Assembly: GCF_027853915.1 (NCBI RefSeq) | Contig: NZ_JAQGLA010000023.1 | Span: forward strand, 19,521 to 83,520 | DNA: 64,000 bases | Source: Saccharopolyspora oryzae | GTDB lineage: Bacteria > Actinomycetota > Actinomycetes > Mycobacteriales > Pseudonocardiaceae | Reading direction: 5' to 3' | In this document: positions 1 through 8,845 of the stretch, one piece after another | Layout: the number at the start of each line of letters is the position of its first letter | How positions within the stretch are numbered: position 1 is the stretch's first letter | Translations under genes and position numbers: made by a program | The notes under the pieces: generated by a model | The model's database searches: none | Seen by the model: only the letters and a program-made list of their open reading frames with translations | Told to the model about the DNA's origin: nothing

Positions 1-296
1 TCGACTCCTTGTACAAGGTCGACGAGTCCGGCGAGTACCACTACGTGCGCGGCGTCAACCGCACGGCCATCGCGGTGCTCGTGCCGACTGCGGTCATCGC
101 GGCCGTGATCGCGCTGGTCCCGGCTTTCTCGGCCGTCGCGGCCTTTTCGTGGCCCATCGGTGTGGTCCTCTCGGGGCTCGCGTACTTCGCCGCGATGCGT
201 CGATCGCCTGCCGCCGAGGGCTCCGGGGATTCGCACGACGTGTCTTCGGTCCAGGCGGTGGACGGTTCCACCGCTGAACCCGACCGCCGGCATTGA
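1..296 (+). CDS. NCS1-family nucleobase/allantoin permease, C-terminal end (5' truncated by window)
   Basis: The reading frame is already open at the left edge (codons from base 3) and stops with TGA at 294-296, so only about the last 97 residues are present. The stretch LYKVDESGEYHYVRGVN followed by two hydrophobic segments and a polar tail is typical of the C-terminus of NCS1 transporters, which import purines, cytosine, hydantoin or allantoin with a cation. The terminal ~25 residues are acidic, polar and probably cytoplasmic. The substrate cannot be read from this fragment. It could be another APC-superfamily permease, but the YHYVRGVN signature favours NCS1. Confidence 0.7.
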   Translation, partial: DSLYKVDESGEYHYVRGVNRTAIAVLVPTAVIAAVIALVPAFSAVAAFSWPIGVVLSGLAYFAAMRRSPAAEGSGDSHDVSSVQAVDGSTAEPDRRH

Positions 297-327
297 CACT
301 CCATTGTGGATGCAGTGCGCGCTCGCG

Positions 328-393
328 ATGGTCTTCCGCCGCTTCCTTGAAAAACCGGTTGCTCGTGAGGTGAGGCCGTGGTTGTCTCATTAG
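328..393 (+). CDS. Putative 21-residue leader peptide upstream of the ABC-F gene
   Basis: A short ORF (ATG 328, stop TAG 391-393; an in-frame ATG also lies at 310) encodes MVFRRFLEKPVAREVRPWLS plus a final His. It ends exactly inside an 11-bp hairpin (386-417) and lies about 110 bases before the ABC-F start. Antibiotic-inducible ribosome-protection genes are commonly preceded by such leader ORFs, where a drug-stalled ribosome changes the RNA fold. No clear Shine-Dalgarno precedes either ATG, so translation is inference from position and from the downstream structures. Confidence 0.4.
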   Translation: MVFRRFLEKPVAREVRPWLSH

Positions 394-417
394 TGCACCA
401 GTCGTCGCACTAGTGAG
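386..417 (+). promoter_or_regulatory. 11-bp hairpin overlapping the leader stop codon
   Basis: Bases 386-396 (CTCATTAGTGC) pair with 407-417 (GCACTAGTGAG) over all 11 positions, with one G-U wobble and a 10-base loop. The leader ORF's TAG (391-393) sits in the left arm, so a ribosome finishing or stalling on the leader would cover and open this stem. It is a plausible anti-structure in an attenuator controlling the following ABC-F gene. Confidence 0.5.
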
Positions 418-427
418 GTCGCCGATG

Positions 428-493
428 CTCCTTCGAAGCGTTCGTCCCGCCCTGCGGTCCCCGATGGCCGCGTCGCCCTCGAATGCTTCGGAG
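428..493 (+). promoter_or_regulatory. Hairpin sequestering the ABC-F Shine-Dalgarno
   Basis: CTCC (428-431) can pair with GGAG (490-493), and after a 3-base bulge 435-444 pairs with 480-489 over ten positions (one G-U). GGAG is the ribosome binding site of the ABC-F gene, 7 bases before ATG 501. When folded, this 14-pair stem would hide the binding site and keep expression low. Together with the leader ORF it suggests inducible translation. No thermodynamic calculation was possible. Confidence 0.5.
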
Positions 494-500
494 TTCGTGC

Positions 501-2093
<1,593 letters not shown>

Positions 2094-2105
2094 TTATTAT
2101 TAACA

Positions 2106-2114
2106 AGAATGATT
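2106..2114 (+). promoter_or_regulatory. Candidate MarR operator half-site before marR
   Basis: AGAATGATT here recurs as its exact reverse complement (AATCATTCT, 2721-2729) ahead of the next gene. The area is AT-rich in a GC-rich genome, lies 40-50 bases before the MarR start and probably overlaps its promoter. A shared 9-mer at both promoters around a MarR gene suggests autoregulation plus control of the following membrane-protein genes. Confidence 0.4.
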
Positions 2115-2154
2115 GCTCGCTGTATATAGTTCACCTCTCGTCTAGCATGTGTGC

Positions 2155-2637
2155 ATGGGCAAGAAGCAGGAGCCGCACCGGCTGCCGAGCGGAGTCGGAT
2201 TCTTGTTGGCGCAGCTGGGAACGCATGCGGCCGCCACCTTCGCCTCGAGCATCGAGGACTTGGAGCTCACGCCGCCGCAAGCCGGGCTGCTCTGGATGCT
2301 CGCCAGGAAGCCGGGGCGCAGCCAACGCGAACTCGCCGACGACCTGGGCATGCCGCCGAGCCGGTTCGTGCCGTTCGCCGACAAGCTGGAGGAGCGCGGG
2401 CTGATCGAACGCCGCCGCAACCCGGACGATCGCCGCCTGCACGCGCTCCACCTGACCGAGCAGGGCTCGGAAGTGCTGGGGAAGTTGGGCGCCGCCGCTC
2501 GCCGCAGCGAGGACGTGCTGTGCCGGGCGCTCGCGGATGACGAACGCGAACAGCTCGCCGCGCTGCTCGGCCGGATCGCCAGCGACCAGGGCCTCTCGCC
2601 CGGCGTCCACCCGGGGTACAAGTCCGTCCGAACCTGA
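2155..2637 (+). CDS. MarR-family transcriptional regulator
   Basis: About 160 residues with the winged-helix MarR layout: an N-terminal dimerisation helix, a recognition region (SQRELADDLGMPPSRFVPFADKLEERGL, seen in parts), and the wing RRRNPDDRRLHALHLTEQG, in which the DDRR motif is the family hallmark. MarR proteins repress neighbouring genes until a small ligand binds. ATG 2155 is preferred; GTG 2149 is in frame and possible. No Shine-Dalgarno is visible, so the mRNA may be leaderless. It lies between the ABC-F gene and two membrane-protein genes, with a shared operator-like 9-mer at 2106 and 2721. It likely controls the downstream membrane protein; a role in ABC-F expression is uncertain. 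Confidence 0.85.
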   Translation: MGKKQEPHRLPSGVGFLLAQLGTHAAATFASSIEDLELTPPQAGLLWMLARKPGRSQRELADDLGMPPSRFVPFADKLEERGLIERRRNPDDRRLHALHLTEQGSEVLGKLGAAARRSEDVLCRALADDEREQLAALLGRIASDQGLSPGVHPGYKSVRT

Positions 2638-2686
2638 CGATCCGCCGTTGAACGACGGGCCGCGCACTCCTGAACGTGCCGGTCTC

Positions 2687-2732
2687 GAATGATGACGCCT
2701 TGACAATCGTTCCGTTTTGTAATCATTCTAGG
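2687..2732 (+). promoter_or_regulatory. Promoter with MarR-like inverted repeat
   Basis: GAATGAT (2687-2693) and AATCATTC (2721-2728) form an inverted pair flanking a TTGACA hexamer at 2699-2704. The right arm matches the site before marR in reverse complement over nine bases. A -10 element around 2720-2728 would be covered by the repressor. This is the likely promoter of the 2760 membrane-protein gene. Confidence 0.45.
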
Positions 2733-2759
2733 CTGTACATGGAAGCTGGAGGAGATGCC

Positions 2760-3452
2760 ATGACAGCCAACCCGGACGCACAGCGCACCGAGCACTCCGC
2801 GCGTCGCCCTCAGAGCGGCCCACCACTGCTGGCACCGGTGCTGGCCTTCGCCGTGCTGACCATCGCCTACGTCGTGGTCAACAGGTCCACGCCGCACCCC
2901 GACGCGTCGGGAGCGGAAGTCCTCGACTACGTCCAGGGACGCAGCGGCACCATCCAGCTCGGTGCGTTCCTGCTCTTCGCTTCCGGGGTGCCGCTGGCGC
3001 TGACCGCTGCTGTGCTCTACCGGCGGCTGCGGGCGCTGGGCATCACCGCGCCCGGTTCGGCGATCACCCTCGTAGGCGGGGTGCTGGCCGCCAACGCCCT
3101 GGTGCTCAGCGCGATGTTCAGCTGGAGCAGCAGCCGACTGGCGGCGGACACCGGCCCGGCGCTGGCCCGGGCCTTGGCCGATCTCTCGTTCCTCGCCGGT
3201 GGTCCGGCCTACTCCGTGATGTTCGCGCTGCTCATGGCGGGGGTTTCGGTGCCGGGTCTGCTGGCCGGGCTGCTGCCGCGCGCCGTGAGCTGGGCCGGAC
3301 TCGTGCTCGCCGCAGCCGGGGCGCTCTCCTCGCTCGCCCTGGTCGTCGACGGCTTCGCCTACCTGCTGCCGGTCGTCCGCTTCGGCGGACTCATCTGGCT
3401 GGTCGTCGCCGCCGCGACGTTGCCGCTCACCCGCCGGTCGCGCCACCAGTGA
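2760..3452 (+). CDS. DUF4386-like integral membrane protein
   Basis: A protein of 230 residues with a short polar N-terminus and about six hydrophobic segments. The pattern resembles small actinobacterial DUF4386-type membrane proteins of unknown function; no catalytic motif is visible. ATG 2760 is fixed by GGAGG 8 bases upstream. The gene has its own promoter with a MarR-like operator and is followed 30 bases later by another membrane protein, so the two probably form a MarR-controlled unit. No transport substrate can be proposed. Confidence 0.6.
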   Translation: MTANPDAQRTEHSARRPQSGPPLLAPVLAFAVLTIAYVVVNRSTPHPDASGAEVLDYVQGRSGTIQLGAFLLFASGVPLALTAAVLYRRLRALGITAPGSAITLVGGVLAANALVLSAMFSWSSSRLAADTGPALARALADLSFLAGGPAYSVMFALLMAGVSVPGLLAGLLPRAVSWAGLVLAAAGALSSLALVVDGFAYLLPVVRFGGLIWLVVAAATLPLTRRSRHQ

Positions 3453-3482
3453 CCCAGCGGCGACCAGCAGGAGGGAGAGGGC

Positions 3483-4424
3483 ATGTCGGGCAACGATCGA
3501 GGGCGTAGCACCACGTCGACGGCGGCGAGGATGGCGCGCTCGCTCGCCGACGCGGTCCTGCGCCGAACCTGGATCGAGCGCGCTTGCTACCTGCTCGCCG
3601 CGGTCTTGATCTGCAGCGGCCTGTTCCACCTCGGCGTCCTGCTCGTGACCGGCGGTTCCTGGAGCGGACCGGTGTCGTGGCGCAAGCCGGCCACCTTCGG
3701 ACTGTCCTTCGGGCTGACGCTGGCCACGGTGACCTGGGTGCTTTCGTTCGCGTCGGGTCGCTCCCGCGACCGGGCGGTGCTGCTGGCTGTGTTCGCAGGT
3801 GCCTGCGCTGCGGAGGTCGGCATGATCACAGTGCAGGCGTGGCGGGGCATGCCGTCGCACTTCGGGGTCACCGGAGCTGGCGCGGGGTTGCTCTCCGCGG
3901 GAGCCGCCGGTGGCGGGGTGGCCCTCGTCGCCACGCTCGCCACGGCGACCGTCCTGGTGTGGCGCCCGGATCCCGGCATCCCGCCCAGCATGCGGTTGGC
4001 GCTGCGGGTCGGTTTCGCCTCCCTGATGGTCGCGCTCGCGCTCGGGGTGTACATGCTCGCCCGCGGCATGGTCCTCTCCCGCGTCGGCGGTGACGTCGAC
4101 GGCGCTTTCGCCTTCACCGCGGGTATCAAGCCCGGGCACGCCGCCACCATGCACGGCGTGCTCGTCCTGCCGTTCCTGGCCTGGATGCTGTCGTTCGCCG
4201 AGTGCCCCGAACGATCCCGCCTCGCCCTCGTCCGGCTGGCCAGCTCCGGGTACGTGCTCTTCGCCGGCATCGTGGTCGTGGAGGTGCTCGCCGGGGTCCG
4301 ACCGCTGCCCGTGAGCGCAGCTCCGGTCGTGGCAACGGTTTTCGCGCTGGCGGGTACGGCGCTGCTGATCATCGCGTTCGGTCTCGCGCTACGAGCACTC
4401 CACCGGCCGAACTGCGCCGAATAG
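3483..4424 (+). CDS. Integral membrane protein of unknown function
   Basis: A protein of 313 residues with a basic N-terminus and roughly eight hydrophobic helices. Conserved-looking polar stretches lie between helices (GPVSWRKPATFGLSFG near residue 60; IKPGHAATMHGVLVLPFLAW near residue 215), so buried charged residues may bind a ligand or metal. GGAGGGAG lies just before ATG 3483. It follows the DUF4386-like gene at a 30-base gap and ends three bases before the convergent NmrA gene. I do not recognise the family. Confidence 0.6.
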   Translation: MSGNDRGRSTTSTAARMARSLADAVLRRTWIERACYLLAAVLICSGLFHLGVLLVTGGSWSGPVSWRKPATFGLSFGLTLATVTWVLSFASGRSRDRAVLLAVFAGACAAEVGMITVQAWRGMPSHFGVTGAGAGLLSAGAAGGGVALVATLATATVLVWRPDPGIPPSMRLALRVGFASLMVALALGVYMLARGMVLSRVGGDVDGAFAFTAGIKPGHAATMHGVLVLPFLAWMLSFAECPERSRLALVRLASSGYVLFAGIVVVEVLAGVRPLPVSAAPVVATVFALAGTALLIIAFGLALRALHRPNCAE

Positions 4425-4427
4425 GTT

Positions 4428-5294
4428 TCACAGGACGTGGGCGAGGGCTTTCTCGAGGGTGGTGGGGCCGGTGATCTCCTTGCCCGCTCCGGGTTCGACG
4501 CCGAGCTTGCCCGCGTTGAAGCTGTCGTACATGTCGGTGAGCAGGCGGGCTGCGTCGGCGCTGCAACCCGAGATGCCGGTCATCTGGTCGTGCCATTCGC
4601 CGCGCGGTACCTCGACCGCCTGGACGGGTCTGTCCAGAAGGGACGAAAGCGCTCCGGCGACGTCGACGGGGGAGTACTGGTGCGGGGCGGCGACGAACCG
4701 GGTCCGCGGGGAATCCGCCGGGTCGGCGAGGGCGTCCGCGATCGCCTCGCCGACGTCGACCGCCGAGACCATGCGGTGTTTTTGCTCGAGCGGGACGAGG
4801 AAGCTGGGGAGGACGCCGTGCTCGCGAGCGGGTTCGACCCCGTAGCGGAAGTTCTCCATGAACAGCGGGCAGCGCACGACCGTGGTCGGCAACCCGGTTC
4901 CGCGCAGCGCCGTCTCGAACGCCCGCGTGGTGAGGATCAGCCCGGTGCCCTCCGGGATCTCGGAGCCTTCCGCGGACAACGCGACGACGTGCGGTGGCCC
5001 GGCGATCTCCAAGGCGCGGACGATCTTGCCGATCTGCTGGTCGTAGGTGGCCAGGACGTCCGGGGAGTCGTAGTACGTCGGCAGCATGACGAACGCGCTG
5101 TCCACCCCGGTCCAGGCGGCGACCAGCGTGTCGACGTCGTCGATGTCCGCGACCGCCAGCTCGCAGCCCAGCTCCTCGAGCCCGCGACCTCGGCCGGCAT
5201 CGCGGACCAGCGCGCGCACCGGCAGACCCCGCCTGCGCAGCGCTGCTGCCACCTGTCCGCCGACCAGGCCGGTCGCTCCGAGCAGTGCGTGCAT
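4428..5294 (-). CDS. NmrA-like NAD(P)-binding protein (atypical SDR)
   Basis: 288 residues with an N-terminal Rossmann motif GATGLVGGQVAAALRRRG and no classic SDR Tyr-x-x-x-Lys pair, as expected for NmrA/HSCARG-type atypical SDRs that either sense NADP or reduce small substrates. VVALSAEGS and PLFMENF are typical of the family. Start ATG 5294 was chosen over an upstream in-frame ATG because AGAGGA precedes it. It is the last gene of the leftward arm after P450 and FAD oxidoreductase, separated by 124 bases, so it may be a tailoring reductase of the cluster or an unrelated housekeeping gene. Confidence 0.75.
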   Translation of the reverse strand: MHALLGATGLVGGQVAAALRRRGLPVRALVRDAGRGRGLEELGCELAVADIDDVDTLVAAWTGVDSAFVMLPTYYDSPDVLATYDQQIGKIVRALEIAGPPHVVALSAEGSEIPEGTGLILTTRAFETALRGTGLPTTVVRCPLFMENFRYGVEPAREHGVLPSFLVPLEQKHRMVSAVDVGEAIADALADPADSPRTRFVAAPHQYSPVDVAGALSSLLDRPVQAVEVPRGEWHDQMTGISGCSADAARLLTDMYDSFNAGKLGVEPGAGKEITGPTTLEKALAHVL

Positions 5295-5418
5295 TCCATC
5301 GTCCTCTCGCGGTCGGCCGACCGGCCGACGTGGTATCACCGGCGCCGCTCGAGGGCTGATCCGGGCTGGTGCAAGGAAATTCTGCGCGCCGGCGCGGGTG
5401 AGCGCCGACGCGCAGCGG

Positions 5419-6786
5419 TCAGGCGTCCAGTGCTGCGAGGACGTCGGTGTAGGTCGGTGCGGTCGACGCCGCCTGCTCTCCTGCCTCCGAGAGCTCCATG
5501 ATGGCCTGGATCCGCTCGTACACCTCGGTGGTGTCGACGGTCCTGGTCAGCATGCTCACGTAGCGGCGGGCGGCCAGCCCCAGCTCGGGGTCGTGCTCCT
5601 CCGCGTCGATCATCAGGAACGGGTTCGGCGGCGCGTCGGCGAGCAGGTCCTGCCACGACTCGCCCTTGACCGCCGCGCGCCACAGCGAGGTGCGCGCCAC
5701 GTCCTGGACGACCACGTCGTCGAACCAGGGGCGGACGAATTCCACCTGTTCCCGGGTGGTTCGCGCGTTGAGTCGGGTCAGGTCGCCGTCGGCGGTGCTG
5801 AAGGTTTCGGCGAGCCGCACGGCGTGCGCGAGGGCCAGCGCCAGGCCGCGGCCGAACGTCGGGTCCGTCAGGCACACGCGGTCGCCGAGCGGGAAGTAGC
5901 CCCTCGGTGCGTCGGGTTTGAGGGTGCGCAGCACGTTGCGCAGCCCGGGCATCGGAACCACGTCGCTGATCGGCGTGGCGTTGCCGGCGGCGAACCACGG
6001 CGCGAACTTGTCGAACAGCGCCACCACGCGGTCGAAGGCGTCCGGATCGCGCAGCTTCTTCAGCGCCTCGTCCTCCGGCAACCGGCCGATGTCGATGGAG
6101 AAGACCCCGCAGTCGTGGGCGAACAGCGCCGCACCGTAGCCGAGACCGTCGACGACGGTGACCGAACCGTGCTGCAGCGGCGGCCGCTGCACACCGTCGC
6201 GCAGAGCGTAGAAGCGGCTGTTGTAGACCTTGCCGCACTCGGCTTCCGACACCGTTTCCAGGTACTGCTGGCCGACCTTGGACCGCGCACCCGTGGCGTC
6301 GATGACGACGTCGAAGTCCACCACGCCCGCGGCGGTGCGCACCCCGGTGAGCACCCCGTCCACCGGCTCGGCGAGCTGCGCGGAAACGCCGGAGTGGAGC
6401 CGGATCCGGCTTTCCCCGGCCACTGCGCGGTGCAGCGCCCACTCCAGCGTGTTGCGCCGTGCCGCCATCATCACCAGGTCCTCGTCACCCGGCTCGACGG
6501 GGCCGCGGATGCCGCTGAACGGCAGCTCGTCCACGCCGTGGTCGTGCATGTCCCGAAGCACGTCGGGCAGGTTCTCCCGCAGCAGGCGGCGGAACAGGCC
6601 CAGGTAGACGTGCGGGTGGTGGGACTGCGGTGCGCCGGGGCGCGGCCAGCTCTGCACGTCGGCCAGGTCGGCAGGCGGGGGAGCGTCGCGTTCGAAGACC
6701 TCCACCTCGAACCCGCGGCGGGCCAGCAGGATCGCGCTGCTCAACCCGCCGACGCCGCCACCGACGACCGCGATACGTGCTGCCAT
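5419..6786 (-). CDS. FAD-dependent oxidoreductase (monooxygenase/halogenase-like fold)
   Basis: 455 residues. The N-terminal Rossmann motif VVGGGVGGLSSAILLARRGF binds the ADP part of FAD, and a second FAD motif GDRVCLTDPTFGRGL lies near residue 300. The fold belongs to the PHBH/geranylgeranyl-reductase/halogenase superfamily, but the tryptophan-halogenase WxWxIP signature is not seen, so hydroxylation or oxidation is more likely than halogenation. ATG 6786 has GAGGAG close upstream. It follows the P450 by 86 bases on the same strand, so the two probably act as a pair of tailoring oxidases for the neighbouring beta-branching pathway. The substrate is unknown. Confidence 0.75.
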   Translation of the reverse strand: MAARIAVVGGGVGGLSSAILLARRGFEVEVFERDAPPPADLADVQSWPRPGAPQSHHPHVYLGLFRRLLRENLPDVLRDMHDHGVDELPFSGIRGPVEPGDEDLVMMAARRNTLEWALHRAVAGESRIRLHSGVSAQLAEPVDGVLTGVRTAAGVVDFDVVIDATGARSKVGQQYLETVSEAECGKVYNSRFYALRDGVQRPPLQHGSVTVVDGLGYGAALFAHDCGVFSIDIGRLPEDEALKKLRDPDAFDRVVALFDKFAPWFAAGNATPISDVVPMPGLRNVLRTLKPDAPRGYFPLGDRVCLTDPTFGRGLALALAHAVRLAETFSTADGDLTRLNARTTREQVEFVRPWFDDVVVQDVARTSLWRAAVKGESWQDLLADAPPNPFLMIDAEEHDPELGLAARRYVSMLTRTVDTTEVYERIQAIMELSEAGEQAASTAPTYTDVLAALDA

Positions 6787-6872
6787 GATGCTCCTCGTGT
6801 GATGTCCGACCGCCCGGATCTCGTGGTGCGCCCGGGGTTTTCGGGAAGGATGCGGGGTTTTCCGCGGGAAGG

Positions 6873-8156
6873 TCAGGCGTCGACGGGGTTGTCCGCCGGC
6901 TCCCACTCGACGCGCAGGTGGCGCGGGCCGTGGAAGGACGCGTTGTGCAGGTAGCCGAAGTCCTGGCCGTCGACCAGCCGCATGTGCGGCAGCCGGCGGG
7001 TGAGCTCTTCGAGGATGATCCGCATCTCCAGCCGGGCCAGCGGGGCGCCGATGCACGCGTGCGCGCCCATGCCGAAGGCGAGGTGGCGCTTGGCGTTCGG
7101 CCGGTGGATGTCGAGCTCCTGCGGGTTGTCGAAGACCGTCTCGTCGTGGTTGCCGGAGCCGATCACCAGCAGCACGCGGCTGCCTGCCGGGATGGTGACG
7201 CCCTCGACCTCGACGTCCACCAGCGCCTTGCGCCGCCAGCACTGCACCGATGCGCGGAAGCGCAGGCACTCCTCGACCGCGTTCGGGATCAGCGCCGGGT
7301 CCGCGCACAGCTCTTCCCACGAATCCCGTTGGGACAGCAGGAATCGCAGCGCGTTCGCGGTGGCGTTGGTGGTGGTTTCGTGGGCGGCGACCAGGCCGCT
7401 CATCATCATGTTCTGCAGGTGGTTGTCGTCGACCAGCTCCGGGTCGTCGCGGTGCACGTCGATGGCGGTGGGCACCCAGCCCTGGCCGCCCTCGCGCTTG
7501 AGCCGGTCCACCAGCTGCCCGGACAGCCGCCACCACTGACCGACCTGGTCGGCGATCTCGACCTGGTGCTCCTCGGTGGGCTTTCCCCAGGTGAACATGC
7601 CCATCTTGATGGTGTAGTGCCGGGCCCGGTCGATGTCCTCGTCCGGCACGCCGCACACCAGCAGGCCGACGATCGCCGGGACCTCCCACAGCAGGTCGTC
7701 GATGAGGTCGGCGGTGCCGCGGGCGACGAACGCGTCGACGTAGCTGCTGACCAGGTCCCGGATGCGGCCCTCCAGCTTGGCCACCTCTTCGGCGGCCAGC
7801 GGCGGCGCGAGGCGCTTGCGGCGCCGCATGTGCACCGGTTCGTCCTCGTTGACCAGCACCGGACCGGGTGCGAAGTCGTACTCCGCGAGCCGAGCGCGCG
7901 CCTTCTCCCCGAGCGGGGTGATCGGCTCCAGCGCGTTCGAGGCGGAGAACCTCTTGGTGTCGCGGAAGAACTCCTTGACGTCGCGGTAGCGGGTCACCAC
8001 CCAGTGGTCGAGCTCCGGGCTGTAGAAGACCGGCTCCTCGGCGCGCGCCGCAGCCAGCAGCGCCGCCGGATCTTCCTGGTAGGCGTCGCCGAACGGGTCG
8101 AATTCCGCCGCGATCCGCGACGCGGGGCAGCCGGCGCCGGAACGGCTTGGATCCAC
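6873..8156 (-). CDS. Cytochrome P450
   Basis: 427 residues with bacterial soluble P450 landmarks: I-helix AAHETTTNATANAL (acid/alcohol pair replaced by H-E-T-T context), K-helix ExxR in EECLRFRAS, and the heme loop FGMGAHACIGAPLARLE with the proximal Cys near residue 368. GTG 8156 was chosen because AGGGAG lies 6 bases upstream; an in-frame GTG at 8177 would add seven residues. P450s need separate ferredoxin and reductase, which are not in the window. It is the first gene of the leftward arm, divergent from the radical SAM gene across a 690-base gap, which suggests co-regulation with the biosynthetic operon. A role in hydroxylating or coupling the pathway product is inference. Confidence 0.9.
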   Translation of the reverse strand: MDPSRSGAGCPASRIAAEFDPFGDAYQEDPAALLAAARAEEPVFYSPELDHWVVTRYRDVKEFFRDTKRFSASNALEPITPLGEKARARLAEYDFAPGPVLVNEDEPVHMRRRKRLAPPLAAEEVAKLEGRIRDLVSSYVDAFVARGTADLIDDLLWEVPAIVGLLVCGVPDEDIDRARHYTIKMGMFTWGKPTEEHQVEIADQVGQWWRLSGQLVDRLKREGGQGWVPTAIDVHRDDPELVDDNHLQNMMMSGLVAAHETTTNATANALRFLLSQRDSWEELCADPALIPNAVEECLRFRASVQCWRRKALVDVEVEGVTIPAGSRVLLVIGSGNHDETVFDNPQELDIHRPNAKRHLAFGMGAHACIGAPLARLEMRIILEELTRRLPHMRLVDGQDFGYLHNASFHGPRHLRVEWEPADNPVDA

Positions 8157-8845
8157 GTATAGCTCCCTTGTCCCCACGCGATCGATCCGGACAGCTCGAA
8201 TGCGTCCGGAGAAGTCCGCGCGCTCAGGTCACGACCAGATCACGCGGTCCATTCACACTGCCGAGTGAACGGTCCGACTGTCAAGATCGGGATGGAAATT
8301 CCTGGGCGGCGGTGTGTGTCGCAATCCTTGTTGACTATCGCGAGAAGCCGTGCATAGGCTTCGGGGCGTTGATGAGCCGCTTCGGGGGCCGCTTCCGGCA
8401 CCCGCGTCGACCGGTAGTTCGCTTTTAAACGAAATCGTTGGTCGGTGCTCGCGGAACCATTGGTACTGATGGGCGACGGCGGACGAGTGTGCCCGTGACC
8501 TGGGGTTATCGTCCTCCGTTCTGGAGTTGTGTCAATTTTTGTCGGGTTTCTGGGGGTCCTTTGCCCGAAGTGGAGAAGCTTCAAGATCGTACGGTTCGGC
8601 GGTTCGGAGTGGATTAGTCCGTTCGGCCGATGGAATGGCGCGGCGCGGTGCTAGTGCGCGGGCGATGGCATTTGTCGTGACGAATGTTGAAATGCGTACT
8701 GGTAATAGTGCGAAAAGCGGTGCGCCGACAGCAGCAATGCGGATTCCAGTTCCGCGGAAGTGTCAAGGCGTGGTTTTTGCCGTTCTTGACGTTCGGGAGT
8801 CGACACGCAGACAGGCCTGGGCGACCTGGCCGGAGGAGAGACCCA
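8157..8845. other. Divergent intergenic region of the biosynthetic cluster (no gene seen)
   Basis: About 690 bases separate the P450 and radical SAM starts. No convincing coding frame is visible; the part nearest the radical SAM gene (8660-8800) is less GC-rich and may be a long leader or promoter region. TTGACG at 8786-8791 is a possible -35 without a good -10. An inverted repeat at 8249-8272 is listed separately. No riboswitch was recognised. Confidence 0.6.
8249..8272. promoter_or_regulatory. Inverted repeat, candidate operator of the P450 arm
   Basis: CCATTCAC (8249-8256) and GTGAACGG (8265-8272) form a 7-of-8 inverted repeat with an 8-base spacer, flanked by GGTCC on both sides. It is about 95 bases before the P450 start, where an operator would be expected. 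No cluster-specific regulator gene adjoins the operon, so the binding protein is unknown. Confidence 0.35.

Noticed and set aside
2142..4154. 670-residue minus-strand ORF across marR and the membrane genes
   Set aside because: No recognisable domain; crosses a promoter region and three plus-strand genes with good starts.
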